A stretch of 64,000 nucleotides of DNA from Stenotrophomonas maltophilia (GTDB lineage: Bacteria > Pseudomonadota > Gammaproteobacteria > Xanthomonadales > Xanthomonadaceae), in the NCBI RefSeq assembly GCF_023518235.1, contig NZ_CP090423.1, positions 1,550,001 to 1,614,000 on the forward strand. The letters are read 5' to 3'. Position 1 is the first letter of the stretch. Each line of letters starts with the position of its first letter. Below the pieces are notes generated by a model, which was not told the origin of the DNA, searched no databases, and was given only the letters and a program-made list of their open reading frames with translations. A program made the translations under genes and the position numbers. Positions 18,140 through 29,108 of the stretch are shown in pieces.

Positions 18140-19904
18140 CAAGGACGGCGCCCCCGCCTCGACCCCGCCATTGCGCCGCCTCGGCAGCCTGCGCACGTTG
18201 TGGCCGTTCGTGCGCCGCCACAGCGGCCTGTTCAGTGCCTGGCTGCTGGCCCTGGCGGTGTCTTCGGCAGCCACGCTGAGCCTGCCGCCGGCGGTGAAGC
18301 AGATGATCGATCACGGCTTCAGCAGCGGCGGCCAGATCAACCGTGCCTTTGCCCTGTTGATGCTGGTCGCCGTGGTGCTGGCGCTGGCCACCGCCGCGCG
18401 CTTCTACTTCGTGTCGCTGCTGGGCGAGAAGGTCGTGGCCGACCTGCGCAGCCGCCTGTACGCGCACCTGATCCAGCTGGGTGCCGGCTTTCATGACCGC
18501 AGCCGCAGCGGCGAGCTGGTCTCGCGCCTGACCGCCGACAGCGAGCTGCTGCGCAGCGTGGTCGGCTCCACCATGTCGGTTGCGCTGCGCAGCAGCGTCA
18601 CCGTGGTCGGCAGCCTGGCGATGCTGTTCGTCACCAGTCCGCGCCTGGCCGCGTGGTCACTGCTGGGCATTCCGCTTGCGGTGCTGCCGATCATCATCGG
18701 CGCACGCAAGCTGCGCACCGTTGCGCGCAGCAGCCAGGACCGCATCGCCGACGCCAACAGCCTGGCCAGCGAGACCCTGGGCGCGGTGCGCACGGTGCAG
18801 GCCCACGCACGCGAGCCCTACGAGCGTGGCCGCTTCGACCACGCGCTGGGCGATGCGATCAAGGCCGCCCGCCGCCGCATCGGCGCGCAGTCGCTGGTCA
18901 CCGCCAGCGCCATCCTGCTGGTGTTCGGCGCCATCGTCGGCGTGCTGTGGCTGGGCGCGCACGATGTCATCGATGGCCGCCTCAGCGCCGGCACCCTGGG
19001 CCAGTTCGTGCTGTACGCGCTCATCGGCGGCGGCTCGGTCGGTGCACTGGCCGAGGTCTGGAACGAACTGCAGCGCGCGGCCGGCGGCATGGGCCGTATC
19101 GGCGAACTGCTGCAGGAAGACATCGAGATCCGCGCTCCGGCGCAGCCACACGTGCTGCCGCAGCCGCTGCGTGGGCAGATCCAGTTCGAGGATGTGGTGT
19201 TCCACTATCCACAGCGGCCGGACCAGGCCGCACTGGACCACTTCAACCTGCACGTGCGCCCGGGCGAGACCGTGGCCCTGGTCGGACCGTCGGGCGCTGG
19301 CAAGAGCACGGTGCTGTCGATGCTGCTGCGCTTCCATGACCCGGCCGCCGGCCGCATCTGCGTGGATGGTATCGACGTGCGCCAGGTCGATCCGGCCGAA
19401 CTGCGCGCGCAGCTGGCGCTGGTGCCACAGCAGCCGACGCTGTTCGCGGCCAGTGCACGCGACAACATTCGCTACGGCCGCCTGCAGGCCAGCGACGCCG
19501 AGGTCGAGGACGCCGCGCGCGCGGCCGAGGCCGATGGCTTCCTGCGCGCGTTGCCGCACGGCTATGACAGCGAACTGGGCGAACGCGGCGCGCGCCTGTC
19601 CGGCGGCCAGCAGCAGCGCGTAGCGATTGCCCGTGCCCTGCTGAAGGACGCTCCGATCCTGCTGCTGGACGAAGCCACCAGTGCCCTGGATGCGCAGAGC
19701 GAATACGGCGTGCAGCAGGCGCTGGAGCGGCTGATGGCCGGCCGCACCACGCTGGTCATCGCCCACCGCTTGGCCACCGTGCTCAAGGCCGACCGTATCG
19801 TGGTGATGGACCAGGGCCGCATCGTCGCCGAAGGCACGCATGCGCAGCTGCTGGCCGAAGGCGGTCTGTACGCTGAACTGGCACGACTGCAGTTCATCGA
19901 TTGA
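18132..19904 (+). CDS. ABC transporter, fused permease/ATPase (MsbA-like exporter)
   Basis: Half-transporter of 590 residues that should work as a homodimer in the inner membrane. The six-helix domain spans about 25-320, with the first helix near SAWLLALAVSSAATLSL. The ATPase domain (about 345-590) has Walker A GPSGAGKST, Q-loop VPQQPT, signature LSGGQQQR, Walker B ILLLDEATSALD and the H-loop in VIAHRLATV. The ATG at 18132 overlaps the upstream gene's stop by eight bases, so translation is probably coupled. It resembles MsbA/LmrA-type lipid or drug exporters; the substrate cannot be assigned. Confidence 0.92.
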   Translation: MTDKDGAPASTPPLRRLGSLRTLWPFVRRHSGLFSAWLLALAVSSAATLSLPPAVKQMIDHGFSSGGQINRAFALLMLVAVVLALATAARFYFVSLLGEKVVADLRSRLYAHLIQLGAGFHDRSRSGELVSRLTADSELLRSVVGSTMSVALRSSVTVVGSLAMLFVTSPRLAAWSLLGIPLAVLPIIIGARKLRTVARSSQDRIADANSLASETLGAVRTVQAHAREPYERGRFDHALGDAIKAARRRIGAQSLVTASAILLVFGAIVGVLWLGAHDVIDGRLSAGTLGQFVLYALIGGGSVGALAEVWNELQRAAGGMGRIGELLQEDIEIRAPAQPHVLPQPLRGQIQFEDVVFHYPQRPDQAALDHFNLHVRPGETVALVGPSGAGKSTVLSMLLRFHDPAAGRICVDGIDVRQVDPAELRAQLALVPQQPTLFAASARDNIRYGRLQASDAEVEDAARAAEADGFLRALPHGYDSELGERGARLSGGQQQRVAIARALLKDAPILLLDEATSALDAQSEYGVQQALERLMAGRTTLVIAHRLATVLKADRIVVMDQGRIVAEGTHAQLLAEGGLYAELARLQFID

Positions 19905-19974
19905 TGACGGCCACCTAACATCGGTGGGGCGAAGCTGGCGGCGCATCAACAGCATCCATTGGAGGAGGTGCACG

Positions 19975-20169
19975 ATGTCGTTCCGTCAGTTCCCCGCCGT
20001 CGACAGTCAGGGCGAAAGCCACATCATCATCGAGTTCAAGCCCGAGGCGAATGGCAGCGGGCATCATTCCGAAGCCACCCCGCGCTACGAGCTGGACGAT
20101 GGGCGCCTGCTGGTGCGCAATGGCCGCGAGTTCACCACCAGCGGTGGCGAACTGAGGCTGACGATCTGA
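19975..20169 (+). CDS. Small conserved-looking hypothetical protein, 64 residues
   Basis: Begins MSFRQFPAVDSQGESHIIIE and ends GGELRLTI, with ELDDGRLLVRNGREF between. It is charged and soluble, with no signal peptide or membrane helix. A very strong Shine-Dalgarno (GGAGGAGG, six bases before the ATG) supports real translation. No known domain. It stands alone between the ABC transporter and a repeat cluster. Confidence 0.75.
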   Translation: MSFRQFPAVDSQGESHIIIEFKPEANGSGHHSEATPRYELDDGRLLVRNGREFTTSGGELRLTI

Positions 20170-20173
20170 GGCT

Positions 20174-20288
20174 TGCCGGGCATGCCCCGGCGCTACCGGA
20201 TCGCTTATCGCCCCGCTCTGTCTGGTGTCGACCTTGGTCGACACACGCTTTGGCCGAAAGCAGCCGAGCATGGCTCGGCTCTACAAAA
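20174..20288. repeat. Cluster of SMAG-like palindromes
   Basis: Three units in about 115 bp: CCGGGCATGCCCCGGCGCTACC near 20177, the perfect 20-bp palindrome GTGTCGACCTTGGTCGACAC at 20225-20244, and AGCCGAGCATGGCTCGGCTCTAC-type at 20262-20284, followed by an A run. The last could act as a terminator for tyrA. Confidence 0.75.
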
Positions 20289-20402
20289 AAGGTGTGGCCA
20301 ATTTTTGACCAACCATCTTGACAGCCTTGGCTGCCAAGGCCTGCGCGCGGTTATCCACATGTTTGCGCAGAAGCCATCCACACCACCTGTGGATGAATGT
20401 TC

Positions 20403-21527
20403 TCAGCCAAGCACACGCCCGATGCCGCTGGCATCGACCTCGGCCGCCGCCAGCGCAATCGCTGCCCGGTCGCTGCCGGCGACGAAACCGATACGGAAAT
20501 GCACTTCGCCGCCCGGCGTGCGCGAAGAATGGATCGAGGCCAGGCTGATGCGATGCTGCTCGAACACGTTCAGCAGCTCGCGTAGCGAACCCGGCCGGTC
20601 TTCCGGCAGATGCACCGACAACGCGTTGCGCTCGGTCAGGTCGGCCAGCAGGTACCCCACCCGCTCGAAGGTGTAGTTGCCTTCGGCCAGTGCCTGTTCG
20701 CCGAAGGCTCTGCGGTTGGCCGACAACAGCTGCTCACGGAATGCGTCGCGCGCGCTGTCGTCGCCCTGCCCGACCTGGGCCTGCAACGCCTGCAGCTGGC
20801 CGACCAGACGCTCCAGCATCGGTGCCACATACGGGTTGCCGAACTGGATGTCCTCGTAGATCGCCGGGTTCAGCGACAGGATGCGCGAGATGATCGCGGT
20901 GTCCAGCTCGAACGACGCCGAGCGGTACGGCATCATCGCGGCCAGATCCCCCAGGTGTGGCTGGTACTGGCGCAGCACGCCGGCCTGGGCCAGATGGGTG
21001 GCGTGCACCATCGCCTGCACCAGCGCCATCATCTGGTCGTGGTGCTGCGGCGTGGCCCGCACGCATTCGGCCTGTAACGTCGTGCACAGCGTATCGACCC
21101 ACGGCTGCCAGTGCTGCAGTCGCGCTTCGCAGACCACCATCACCCGGCCCTTCAGCGTGGGTGCCTTCGGCGGTGCGGTCATCGGGTGCAGGCCGACCAC
21201 CTCGGCCTGCGAGTCCAGCATGGCGTGCACCGGCGCCTCCTTCACCGAGGTCACGTCCAGCCACAGCCGGTCGCGTTCACGGCCAGCCGACTGCCGTACG
21301 TACCCGGCAATCAGCGCCGGCGTGTGCCGGATCGGTGCCGAGAACACCAGCACGTCGGCCTGCGCCAGCAGCTGTTCCGGCGTATGCGATTCCGGATCCG
21401 CCGGATCGTGACCGATCACCTGCAGCTGCATGTGCTGCTGGAAGAAGCGGGTCAGCCAACGCCCATAGGCGCCGGCACTACCGACGATGCCGACCGTGCG
21501 CGGCGTGCGTGCGTTGAGGCCGGTCAT
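20403..21527 (-). CDS. tyrA: Prephenate dehydrogenase with C-terminal ACT-like domain
   Basis: Oxidative decarboxylation of prephenate to 4-hydroxyphenylpyruvate in tyrosine synthesis. 374 residues. An NAD-binding Rossmann motif lies at the N-terminus (VGIVGSAGAYGRWLTRFF, about 12-29). Catalytic-region motifs are DVTSVKEAPV, VVGLHPM and HHDQMMALVQAMVHATHLAQ. The last 80 residues (LSVHLPEDRPGSLRELLNVF onward) form an ACT-like domain, usually the tyrosine feedback site. There is no chorismate mutase domain, unlike the E. coli T-protein. It overlaps pdxY by four bases. Confidence 0.9.
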   Translation of the reverse strand: MTGLNARTPRTVGIVGSAGAYGRWLTRFFQQHMQLQVIGHDPADPESHTPEQLLAQADVLVFSAPIRHTPALIAGYVRQSAGRERDRLWLDVTSVKEAPVHAMLDSQAEVVGLHPMTAPPKAPTLKGRVMVVCEARLQHWQPWVDTLCTTLQAECVRATPQHHDQMMALVQAMVHATHLAQAGVLRQYQPHLGDLAAMMPYRSASFELDTAIISRILSLNPAIYEDIQFGNPYVAPMLERLVGQLQALQAQVGQGDDSARDAFREQLLSANRRAFGEQALAEGNYTFERVGYLLADLTERNALSVHLPEDRPGSLRELLNVFEQHRISLASIHSSRTPGGEVHFRIGFVAGSDRAAIALAAAEVDASGIGRVLG

Positions 21528-22432
21528 GCCACGCGTTCGGCGCGGAAGCGCGTCCCCTCGGCCAGCGCAGCGGGCGCGGCGGCGATCACATCAAATTCCT
21601 CGAAGCCGCTTTCCAGGGTCGCCTCCAGGGCCGCATGGGTGCCGGCAATGGCGCGCGAGATCGCTTGCTGCATCGATTCGCCGCGCAGCAGGAACGACAC
21701 CACCAGCGACATCAGCACATCGCCGGTACCGGCCACGTCCACCGGCAGCAGCGGCGAGGTCCAGCGCCAGGTTTCCTCGCGACCGACCGCCAGCGTCACC
21801 AGTTCGCCCGGATTGCCGCCGACGCTGTGCGCGATCACCCAGTGCGGGCCACGATCGAGCAGCGTGCGTGCGGCGGCAATGGCATCGGCTTCAGCCAACG
21901 CCGGCATGCCGGTGAGGCGATTGAGTTCGAAGGCGTTCGGCGTGACCAGCCACGCATGCGGCAGCAGGCGCTGCGCAAAGATCGCTTCCAGGCCCGGCTC
22001 CACGTAGGGGCCGGTATGGGTATCGCCGATCACCGGGTCCAGGCAATAACGCAGCTGCGGGCAGGCCGGCAGGATCCCGTCCAGCCAGTCGGCGAAGGCG
22101 GCACCGTTGGCGGTACTGCCGAAATAGCCGGACACCAGCATCTTCGCCCGCTGCGGCAGGCCACGTTCGCGGGTGCCGAGCAGCAGGTCGGCGAACCAGT
22201 CTGCGGGCAGCACGCGGCCGCGAGTGGTGTCGTAGAACGGCGCGTTGCTGAGCAGGACGGTCGGAACTTCCGCCACGCGCACGCCGAGCGCGCGCATCGG
22301 CGGCACGGCGGCGCTGTTGCCGGCGTGGCCGTAGACCAGTTGCGACTGGACCGAAATGACATCGATCGGCGATGGGCCATCCGGCCGCTGGCGGCGGCCG
22401 TGGACCAGGTGGTTATCAAGGGATTCGCTCAT
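21524..22432 (-). CDS. pdxY: Pyridoxal kinase (PdxY/PdxK type)
   Basis: Phosphorylates pyridoxal in the vitamin B6 salvage pathway. 302 residues. Ribokinase-fold features are DVISVQSQLVYGHAGNSAAV at the N-terminus (substrate site), YCLDPVIGDT, VTPNAFELNRLTG and the anion-hole DVAGTGDVLMS near 228-238 with the catalytic Asp. The N-terminus carries about 20 extra residues compared with E. coli PdxY. It is translationally coupled to tyrA by an ATGA overlap; PLP is not a TyrA cofactor, so the pairing is probably positional. Confidence 0.92.
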   Translation of the reverse strand: MSESLDNHLVHGRRQRPDGPSPIDVISVQSQLVYGHAGNSAAVPPMRALGVRVAEVPTVLLSNAPFYDTTRGRVLPADWFADLLLGTRERGLPQRAKMLVSGYFGSTANGAAFADWLDGILPACPQLRYCLDPVIGDTHTGPYVEPGLEAIFAQRLLPHAWLVTPNAFELNRLTGMPALAEADAIAAARTLLDRGPHWVIAHSVGGNPGELVTLAVGREETWRWTSPLLPVDVAGTGDVLMSLVVSFLLRGESMQQAISRAIAGTHAALEATLESGFEEFDVIAAAPAALAEGTRFRAERVA

Positions 22433-22533
22433 GGCCGCATTCTACGCCCAAGGGGGTTTTCGGCAGGGCTTGCAGCCCTGCACCTGCTCAATGCAACGGC
22501 AAAAGCCAAAGCCGGAGCGGCATCCCGTGGGAT

Positions 22534-22635
22534 GGCGGGGCGGTGTCGGAGTGCGGGGACGCCGCAAGTACGTCCCTGTAGGCTTGGCAGCGGCATCCAT
22601 GCCGCTGACACCCCGCACTCCGACACCGCCCCACC
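22534..22635. repeat. 102-bp long-hairpin element, copy 2
   Basis: 25-bp arms (22534-22558 and 22611-22635) differing at one position. The loop contains GCGGCATCCATGCCGC, as in copy 1. The arm sequence differs from copy 1 (GGTGTCGGAGTGCGGGG against GGGTCCGGTTGCGGGG), with compensating changes in the partner arm. Confidence 0.8.
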
Positions 22636-22710
22636 TTCGACAGGTTCACTCAGCTGTTGGTAGGTGTCGACCTTGGTCGACACATCTGTCAGATATCGAT
22701 ACACAAAAGG

Positions 22711-22750
22711 GGGTCAGATCCGTTTTCCTTCGGAAAACCGATCTGATCCC
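22711..22750. repeat. GGGTCAGATCC inverted repeat
   Basis: Left arm GGGTCAGATCCGTTTTCC, loop TTCG, right arm GGAAAACCGATCTGATCCC: an almost perfect hairpin. A related GGGGTCAGATCC...CTGACCCC palindrome is at 34303-34342. Confidence 0.75.
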
Positions 22751-22785
22751 ACGAGTTGTTCCAACAGATCGCGAAAACTGTCGAA

Positions 22786-22887
22786 GGCGAGGTGGGTCCG
22801 GTTGCGGGGGCGTGAGCGCCATGGATGGCGCGACCGAGCCTACAGGGACGTATTCACGGCGTCCCCCGCAACCGGACCCACCTCGCC
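22786..22887. repeat. 102-bp long-hairpin element, copy 3 (inverted)
   Basis: 25-bp arms (22786-22810 and 22863-22887) forming a perfect match. The loop is the reverse complement of the copy 1 and 2 type. The three elements have identical length although the arms differ in sequence. Confidence 0.8.
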
Positions 22888-22971
22888 CACTCACGGATAG
22901 CCAGCTTCCGCTGTTGCTTCGGCTCTGGCTTGCAGCAGGTGCAGGGCTGCAAGCCCTGCAAACCCACACCC

Positions 22972-24168
22972 TCAGTGCGCAGGCCGCGACGGCGGCAGCC
23001 ACGCCGCCACGATGCCCAGCAACGGCAGGAACGCGGTCAGCTGGTAGACGTATTCGATGCTGGTCTTGTCCGCCAGCAGGCCGAGCACGACTGCACCCAA
23101 CCCGCCCATGCCGAAGGCAAAGCCGAAGAACAGACCGGAGACCATGCCGATGCGGTGCGGCATCATTTCCTGCGCATACACCACGATGGCCGAGAACGCC
23201 GAGGACAACACGAAGCCGATCAGCACCGCCAGCACCGTGGTCCACAGCAGATCGGCATGCGGCAGCATCAGCGCGAATGGCGCCACACCCAGGATCGAAG
23301 TCCAGATGATCGGCTTGCGGCCGATGCGATCGCCCAACGGGCCACCCAGGAAGCCGCCGGCAGCGGACGCCACCAGGAACGCGAACAGGTGCAGCTGCGC
23401 CTGCGCCACCGGAATGCCAAAGTGGTGGATCAGGTAGAAGGTGAAGTAGCTGCCGATGCTGGCCATGTAGAAGTACTTGCTGAAGATCAGCACCAGCAGG
23501 ATCGCCAGTACCTTGGCGACGGTGCGCGGCGGATGGCGCGGCGCCATCGACGCGGTGCCGGCCGGACGCGGCGCACCCAGGTGCAGCGCATACCAGCGAC
23601 CGACATAGGTCAGCAACGCGATGCCGATCAGGGCGGCACCGGCGAACCATGACGCGGCATGCTGGCCATACGGCACGATCACCGCCGCAGCAATCAGCGG
23701 GCCGAGCGCGGTACCGAAGTTGCCGCCGACCTGGAACACCGACTGCGCGAAGCCATGACGGCCACCCGAGGCCAGCCGCGCGATGCGCGAGGCCTCCGGG
23801 TGGAAGATCGCCGAACCAATGCCGACCATCGCTGCGGCCAGAAGCACCACGGCATAACTCGACGCGAAGCCGAGCAACAGCATGCCGCACAGGGTCGAAG
23901 CCATGCCGATCGGCAGCGAATACGGCGCCGGGCGCCGGTCGGTTGCCATGCCGACCAACGGCTGGAAGATCGAGGCGGTGAGCTGGTAGGTCAGCGTGAT
24001 CAGGCCGATCTGGGTGAAGCTGAGATTGAAGCCACCCTTGATCACCGGATAGATGGCCAGGATCAACGACTGCATCATGTCGTTGACCACGTGCGAGGTG
24101 GAAATGGCAGCCAGCACGCCGGGAGCCACCGGGCGCGAGGTCGTTGCGGGAGAAGCCAGGGCGGACAT
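22972..24168 (-). CDS. fsr: MFS exporter, fosmidomycin-resistance (Fsr) type
   Basis: Inner-membrane major facilitator of 398 residues with about 12 helices. It shows the E. coli Fsr pattern closely: HVVNDMMQSLILAIYPVIK, LSFTQIGLITLTYQLTASIF, PYSLPIGM, AIFHPEASRIARLASGGRHG and FAQSVFQVGGNFGTALGPLI. Drug/H+ antiport is known for Fsr; the natural substrate here is unknown. It is divergent from an AraC regulator gene with 72 bp between them, suggesting local control. Confidence 0.9.
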   Translation of the reverse strand: MSALASPATTSRPVAPGVLAAISTSHVVNDMMQSLILAIYPVIKGGFNLSFTQIGLITLTYQLTASIFQPLVGMATDRRPAPYSLPIGMASTLCGMLLLGFASSYAVVLLAAAMVGIGSAIFHPEASRIARLASGGRHGFAQSVFQVGGNFGTALGPLIAAAVIVPYGQHAASWFAGAALIGIALLTYVGRWYALHLGAPRPAGTASMAPRHPPRTVAKVLAILLVLIFSKYFYMASIGSYFTFYLIHHFGIPVAQAQLHLFAFLVASAAGGFLGGPLGDRIGRKPIIWTSILGVAPFALMLPHADLLWTTVLAVLIGFVLSSAFSAIVVYAQEMMPHRIGMVSGLFFGFAFGMGGLGAVVLGLLADKTSIEYVYQLTAFLPLLGIVAAWLPPSRPAH

Positions 24169-24240
24169 GGACGCAGTCAGGTTGGGGGCGAGCCCCGCAT
24201 GCTACGGTTGCCCTCCCCTCCCTTCTGCCGCGTTCGGGTC

Positions 24241-25038
24241 ATGGCCTATCGCAAAAAGGACATTGCCAGCGATGTCGACCCGGCCGCACCGTGGCGGGAG
24301 GTGCCGCTGCACCGCCCGGTCACCTACCGGGTTACCCAATACCCGGCCGGCACCCACATCGCAGGCCACAAGCATCAGCGCCACCAACTGGTCTATGCCA
24401 TCTCGGGGCTGATGGTGGTGCGCTCGGAAGTCGGGCGCTGGGTGGTGCCCTCGACCCGTGCAATCTGGATGCCGGCCGGCATGGTGCACGCGGTGGACTG
24501 CATCGCCGCCGTGCACATGCGCAGCCTGTACATCGATCCGTTGTTCGCGCCGCAGTTGCCGGCCGAGCCGTTCGCGGTGCAGGTGGCCCCCTTGCTGCGC
24601 GAGCTGCTGCAGGCGGCCACGCTGATCAAGGGCGAGCACATCGAAGACAGCCGCGATGGCCGCGTGGTGCGGCTGCTGCTGGACGAGCTGCATCGCATGG
24701 ATGTGCTGCCGTTGCATCTGCCTGCCGCGACCGACCCGCGCCTGCAGCGGATCTGCCAGCACATCCAGAAGCACCCTGGCGATGACGCCACGCTGCAGGA
24801 CTGGGCGCAGGCACTGGAGGTGGACGTGAAGACCATCCAGCGGCATTTCGGCAGCGAACTGGGCATGACCTTCGGGCAGTGGCGGCAGCAGGCACGGTTG
24901 CTGGCCGCGCTGGAACGGCTGGCGGTCGGCGACAAGGTCATCGATGTCGCGTTGGCGATGGGTTATGACAGCCCTAGCGCGTTCACCAGCATGTTCAAGC
25001 GGCAGCTGGGGCAGACGCCGGCGGCGTTTTTCCGGTGA
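24241..25038 (+). CDS. AraC-family transcriptional regulator with cupin domain
   Basis: 265 residues. The N-terminal cupin has HIAGHKHQRHQLVYAISGLM (about 41-60) and PAGMVHAVDC. The C-terminal double HTH (about 165-265) has DWAQALEVDVKTIQRHF and ERLAVGDKVIDVALAMGYDS, then AFTSMFKRQLGQTPAAFFR, the AraC signature. Divergent from fsr; the likely target is fsr. The ligand is unknown. Confidence 0.9.
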   Translation: MAYRKKDIASDVDPAAPWREVPLHRPVTYRVTQYPAGTHIAGHKHQRHQLVYAISGLMVVRSEVGRWVVPSTRAIWMPAGMVHAVDCIAAVHMRSLYIDPLFAPQLPAEPFAVQVAPLLRELLQAATLIKGEHIEDSRDGRVVRLLLDELHRMDVLPLHLPAATDPRLQRICQHIQKHPGDDATLQDWAQALEVDVKTIQRHFGSELGMTFGQWRQQARLLAALERLAVGDKVIDVALAMGYDSPSAFTSMFKRQLGQTPAAFFR

Positions 25039-25048
25039 GCATTACCCG

Positions 25049-25121
25049 GTAGCGCCGGGCCATGCCCGGCGGAATGCAGCCGCGCCCGCATACGAAAACG
25101 CCGGGCATGGCCCGGCGCTAC
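25049..25121. repeat. SMAG-type inverted pair
   Basis: GTAGCGCCGGGCCATGCCCGG faces GCCGGGCATGGCCCGGCGCTAC, between the convergent AraC gene and dnaJ; it may serve both as a terminator. Confidence 0.8.
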
Positions 25122-25144
25122 CGTTCAACGCTTGCGTTGAAAAC

Positions 25145-26269
25145 TCAGGACGTCATCCGGTCCCAGAAGCCCTTCACGCCATCCATGAAGGTGGCCGACT
25201 TCGGCGAATGCTTGCGCGCTTCCTCGCCGACGAAGGTGGCTTCGAACTGTTCCAGCAGCTTGCGCTGCTCGTTGGTGAGGTTGACCGGGGTCTCCACCAC
25301 GACGCGGCAGTACAGGTCGCCTTCGCTGCGGCTGCGCACCGAGCGCACACCCTTGCCGCGCAGGCGGAACAGCTTGCCGGTCTGGGTCTCGGCCGGGATG
25401 CGGATCTCCGCTTCGCCGCCGAGGGTCGCCACGCGCACGGTGTCGCCCAGCGCGGCCTGCGAGATGCGGATCGGCACTTCGCAGTGCAGGTCGTCGCCAT
25501 CGCGCTGGAAGATGGCATGCTCGCGCACGCGCACTTCCACGTACAGGTCACCCGGCGGGGTACCGGCCGGACCGGCCTCGCCCTCGCCCTGCAGGCGGAT
25601 GCGGTCGCCGGTATCGACGCCGGCCGGCACCTTCACCGACAGCACCTTGTCTTCCTCGACACGGCCATTGCCGTGGCAGGTCTTGCAGGGCTTGGCGATG
25701 ATCTGGCCACGGCCGCCGCAGTTGTGGCAGGCCTGCTGCATGGCGAAGATGCCACGCTGGATGCGCACCTGGCCACGGCCATGGCACACGTTGCAGGTTT
25801 CGACCTTGCCGTCTTCCGAGCCACTGCCATCGCAGTCGCCGCACTCGGCCAGGGTCGGAATCTCGATGCGGCGCTCGACGCCACGCACCGCTTCTTCCAG
25901 GTCCAGCTCCATCACGTAGCCGATGTCGGCACCACGGCGCGCCTGGCGCGGACCGCCGCCGGCACCGCCAAAGATGTTGCCGAAGATATCGCCGAAGATA
26001 TCGTTCATGTCCGGGCCGCCCGGACCACCACCGCCCATGCCGTGCTCGAACGCGGCGTGGCCATGGCTGTCGTACATGCGGCGCTTGTTGCCGTCGGACA
26101 GTACTTCGTAGGCTTCCTTGCACTCCTTGAAGGAGGCTTCGGCAGCCGTATCGCCCGGGTTGCGGTCCGGGTGGAACTTCATCGCGCAGCGACGGTAGGC
26201 CTTCTTCAGTTCTTCATCGTTGGCGGTGCGGGCAACGCCCAGCACTTCGTAGTAATCGCGCTTGCTCAT
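25145..26269 (-). CDS. dnaJ: Chaperone DnaJ
   Basis: Type I Hsp40 of 374 residues that stimulates DnaK ATPase and delivers clients. The J domain (1-70) has HPD at 33-35. A Gly/Phe-rich segment (about 75-110) is followed by four CxxCxGxG zinc motifs ([32 protein letters not shown]; about 135-205) and the C-terminal substrate domains. It is last of hrcA-grpE-dnaK-dnaJ. Confidence 0.98.
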   Translation of the reverse strand: MSKRDYYEVLGVARTANDEELKKAYRRCAMKFHPDRNPGDTAAEASFKECKEAYEVLSDGNKRRMYDSHGHAAFEHGMGGGGPGGPDMNDIFGDIFGNIFGGAGGGPRQARRGADIGYVMELDLEEAVRGVERRIEIPTLAECGDCDGSGSEDGKVETCNVCHGRGQVRIQRGIFAMQQACHNCGGRGQIIAKPCKTCHGNGRVEEDKVLSVKVPAGVDTGDRIRLQGEGEAGPAGTPPGDLYVEVRVREHAIFQRDGDDLHCEVPIRISQAALGDTVRVATLGGEAEIRIPAETQTGKLFRLRGKGVRSVRSRSEGDLYCRVVVETPVNLTNEQRKLLEQFEATFVGEEARKHSPKSATFMDGVKGFWDRMTS

Positions 26270-26386
26270 ATCGTGGATCGCATTCCGGAAAGTCGGGATT
26301 CGTCAAAGCGGAAGAGCGGAACCAGGTCCGCTCTTGCGTCGGGCGCCCCGACACGCCGGGTGGCGGTCAGGACCCTGATGCGACAA

Positions 26387-26411
26387 CGGGACGCTGCCAG
26401 GCAGCGTCCCG
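26387..26411 (-). terminator. Stem-loop between dnaK and dnaJ
   Basis: Near-perfect GC-rich palindrome CGGGACGCTGCC/GGCAGCGTCCCG just after the dnaK stop, with no following U run. More likely a transcript-stabilising or attenuating structure than a full terminator. Confidence 0.6.
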
Positions 26412-26423
26412 TGTCGGTCCGGA

Positions 26424-28346
<1,923 letters not shown>

Positions 28347-28529
28347 GGGGGGAGACTCCTGAGGATGCTTGTTGGGGTCAGTCCGGCCGTTCGGCCGGTG
28401 GATGAATACGATGTGGGGGAGGTTCGTGGAACATTCAAGCCATCTCCCGAACGCTGTGTTTCCGGTCGCCCGGCGCGTTCAGCGTCGGGCCGGGTCGCGG
28501 GTTCTTCCCGCCGCCCGGCCCGGCGGGGG

Positions 28530-29045
28530 TCAGTCGGCGGCCACCACCACCAGCGCCGGCCGCAGCAGGCGCTCGTTGAGCAGGTAGCCCTTCTGGAACA
28601 CGGTCACCACGGTGCCGGGGGCGGCGCCCGGGGCCGGCACCTGGCTGATCGCCTGGTGGTGTTCCGGGTTGAACGGCTGGCCGGTCGGGTCGAGCAGGAC
28701 CAGCCCATTGTCGGCGGCGACCTTCAGCAGCTGCTTGTAGGTCAGCTCCAGGCCCTCGCGCAGCGGGTGCGGGTCATCACCGGCGGCCTTCAGGCCGGCA
28801 TCCAGGCTGTCGAACACCGGCAGCAGCTCGCCCAGCAGCTTCTCGTTGGCGAACTTGCGGGCCTGCTCGATGTCACGGGCCACGCGCTTGCGCTGGTTCT
28901 CCAGGTCGGCGCGCTCACGCAGCGCATCGGCCTTGATCTGCTCGACTTCGGCGCGCAGGCGCTCCACTTCGTCATTGACGCCAGTGGCGGCGGCCGCATC
29001 GGCGGCACTCTGCTGGGATTCGATATCTGGATGTTCGTGGTTCAT
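28530..29045 (-). CDS. grpE: Nucleotide exchange factor GrpE
   Basis: 171 residues. An N-terminal coiled coil (about 30-80: [20 protein letters not shown] onward) precedes the beta domain with [13 protein letters not shown] and [20 protein letters not shown], the GrpE signature. Promotes ADP release from DnaK. The ATG at 29045 ([10 protein letters not shown]) has AGGGAC upstream; a longer in-frame start at 29066 is less likely. Confidence 0.97.
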   Translation of the reverse strand: MNHEHPDIESQQSAADAAAATGVNDEVERLRAEVEQIKADALRERADLENQRKRVARDIEQARKFANEKLLGELLPVFDSLDAGLKAAGDDPHPLREGLELTYKQLLKVAADNGLVLLDPTGQPFNPEHHQAISQVPAPGAAPGTVVTVFQKGYLLNERLLRPALVVVAAD

Positions 29046-29108
29046 GTCTGGGTCCCTGGCGGTCAATCTCCGCCTCCACCCACCCTAGTATGGGCGGGAT
29101 ACTGCGTT

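Larger units (their letters stand above)
22433..22971. other. Gene-free repeat cluster between pdxY and fsr
   Basis: Holds two 102-bp long-hairpin elements in opposite orientation, the palindrome GTGTCGACCTTGGTCGACAC near 22664-22684, and a GGGTCAGATCC inverted repeat, flanked by CAGGGCTTGCAGCCCTGCA-type palindromes. No gene with a ribosome-binding site is visible. Confidence 0.75.
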
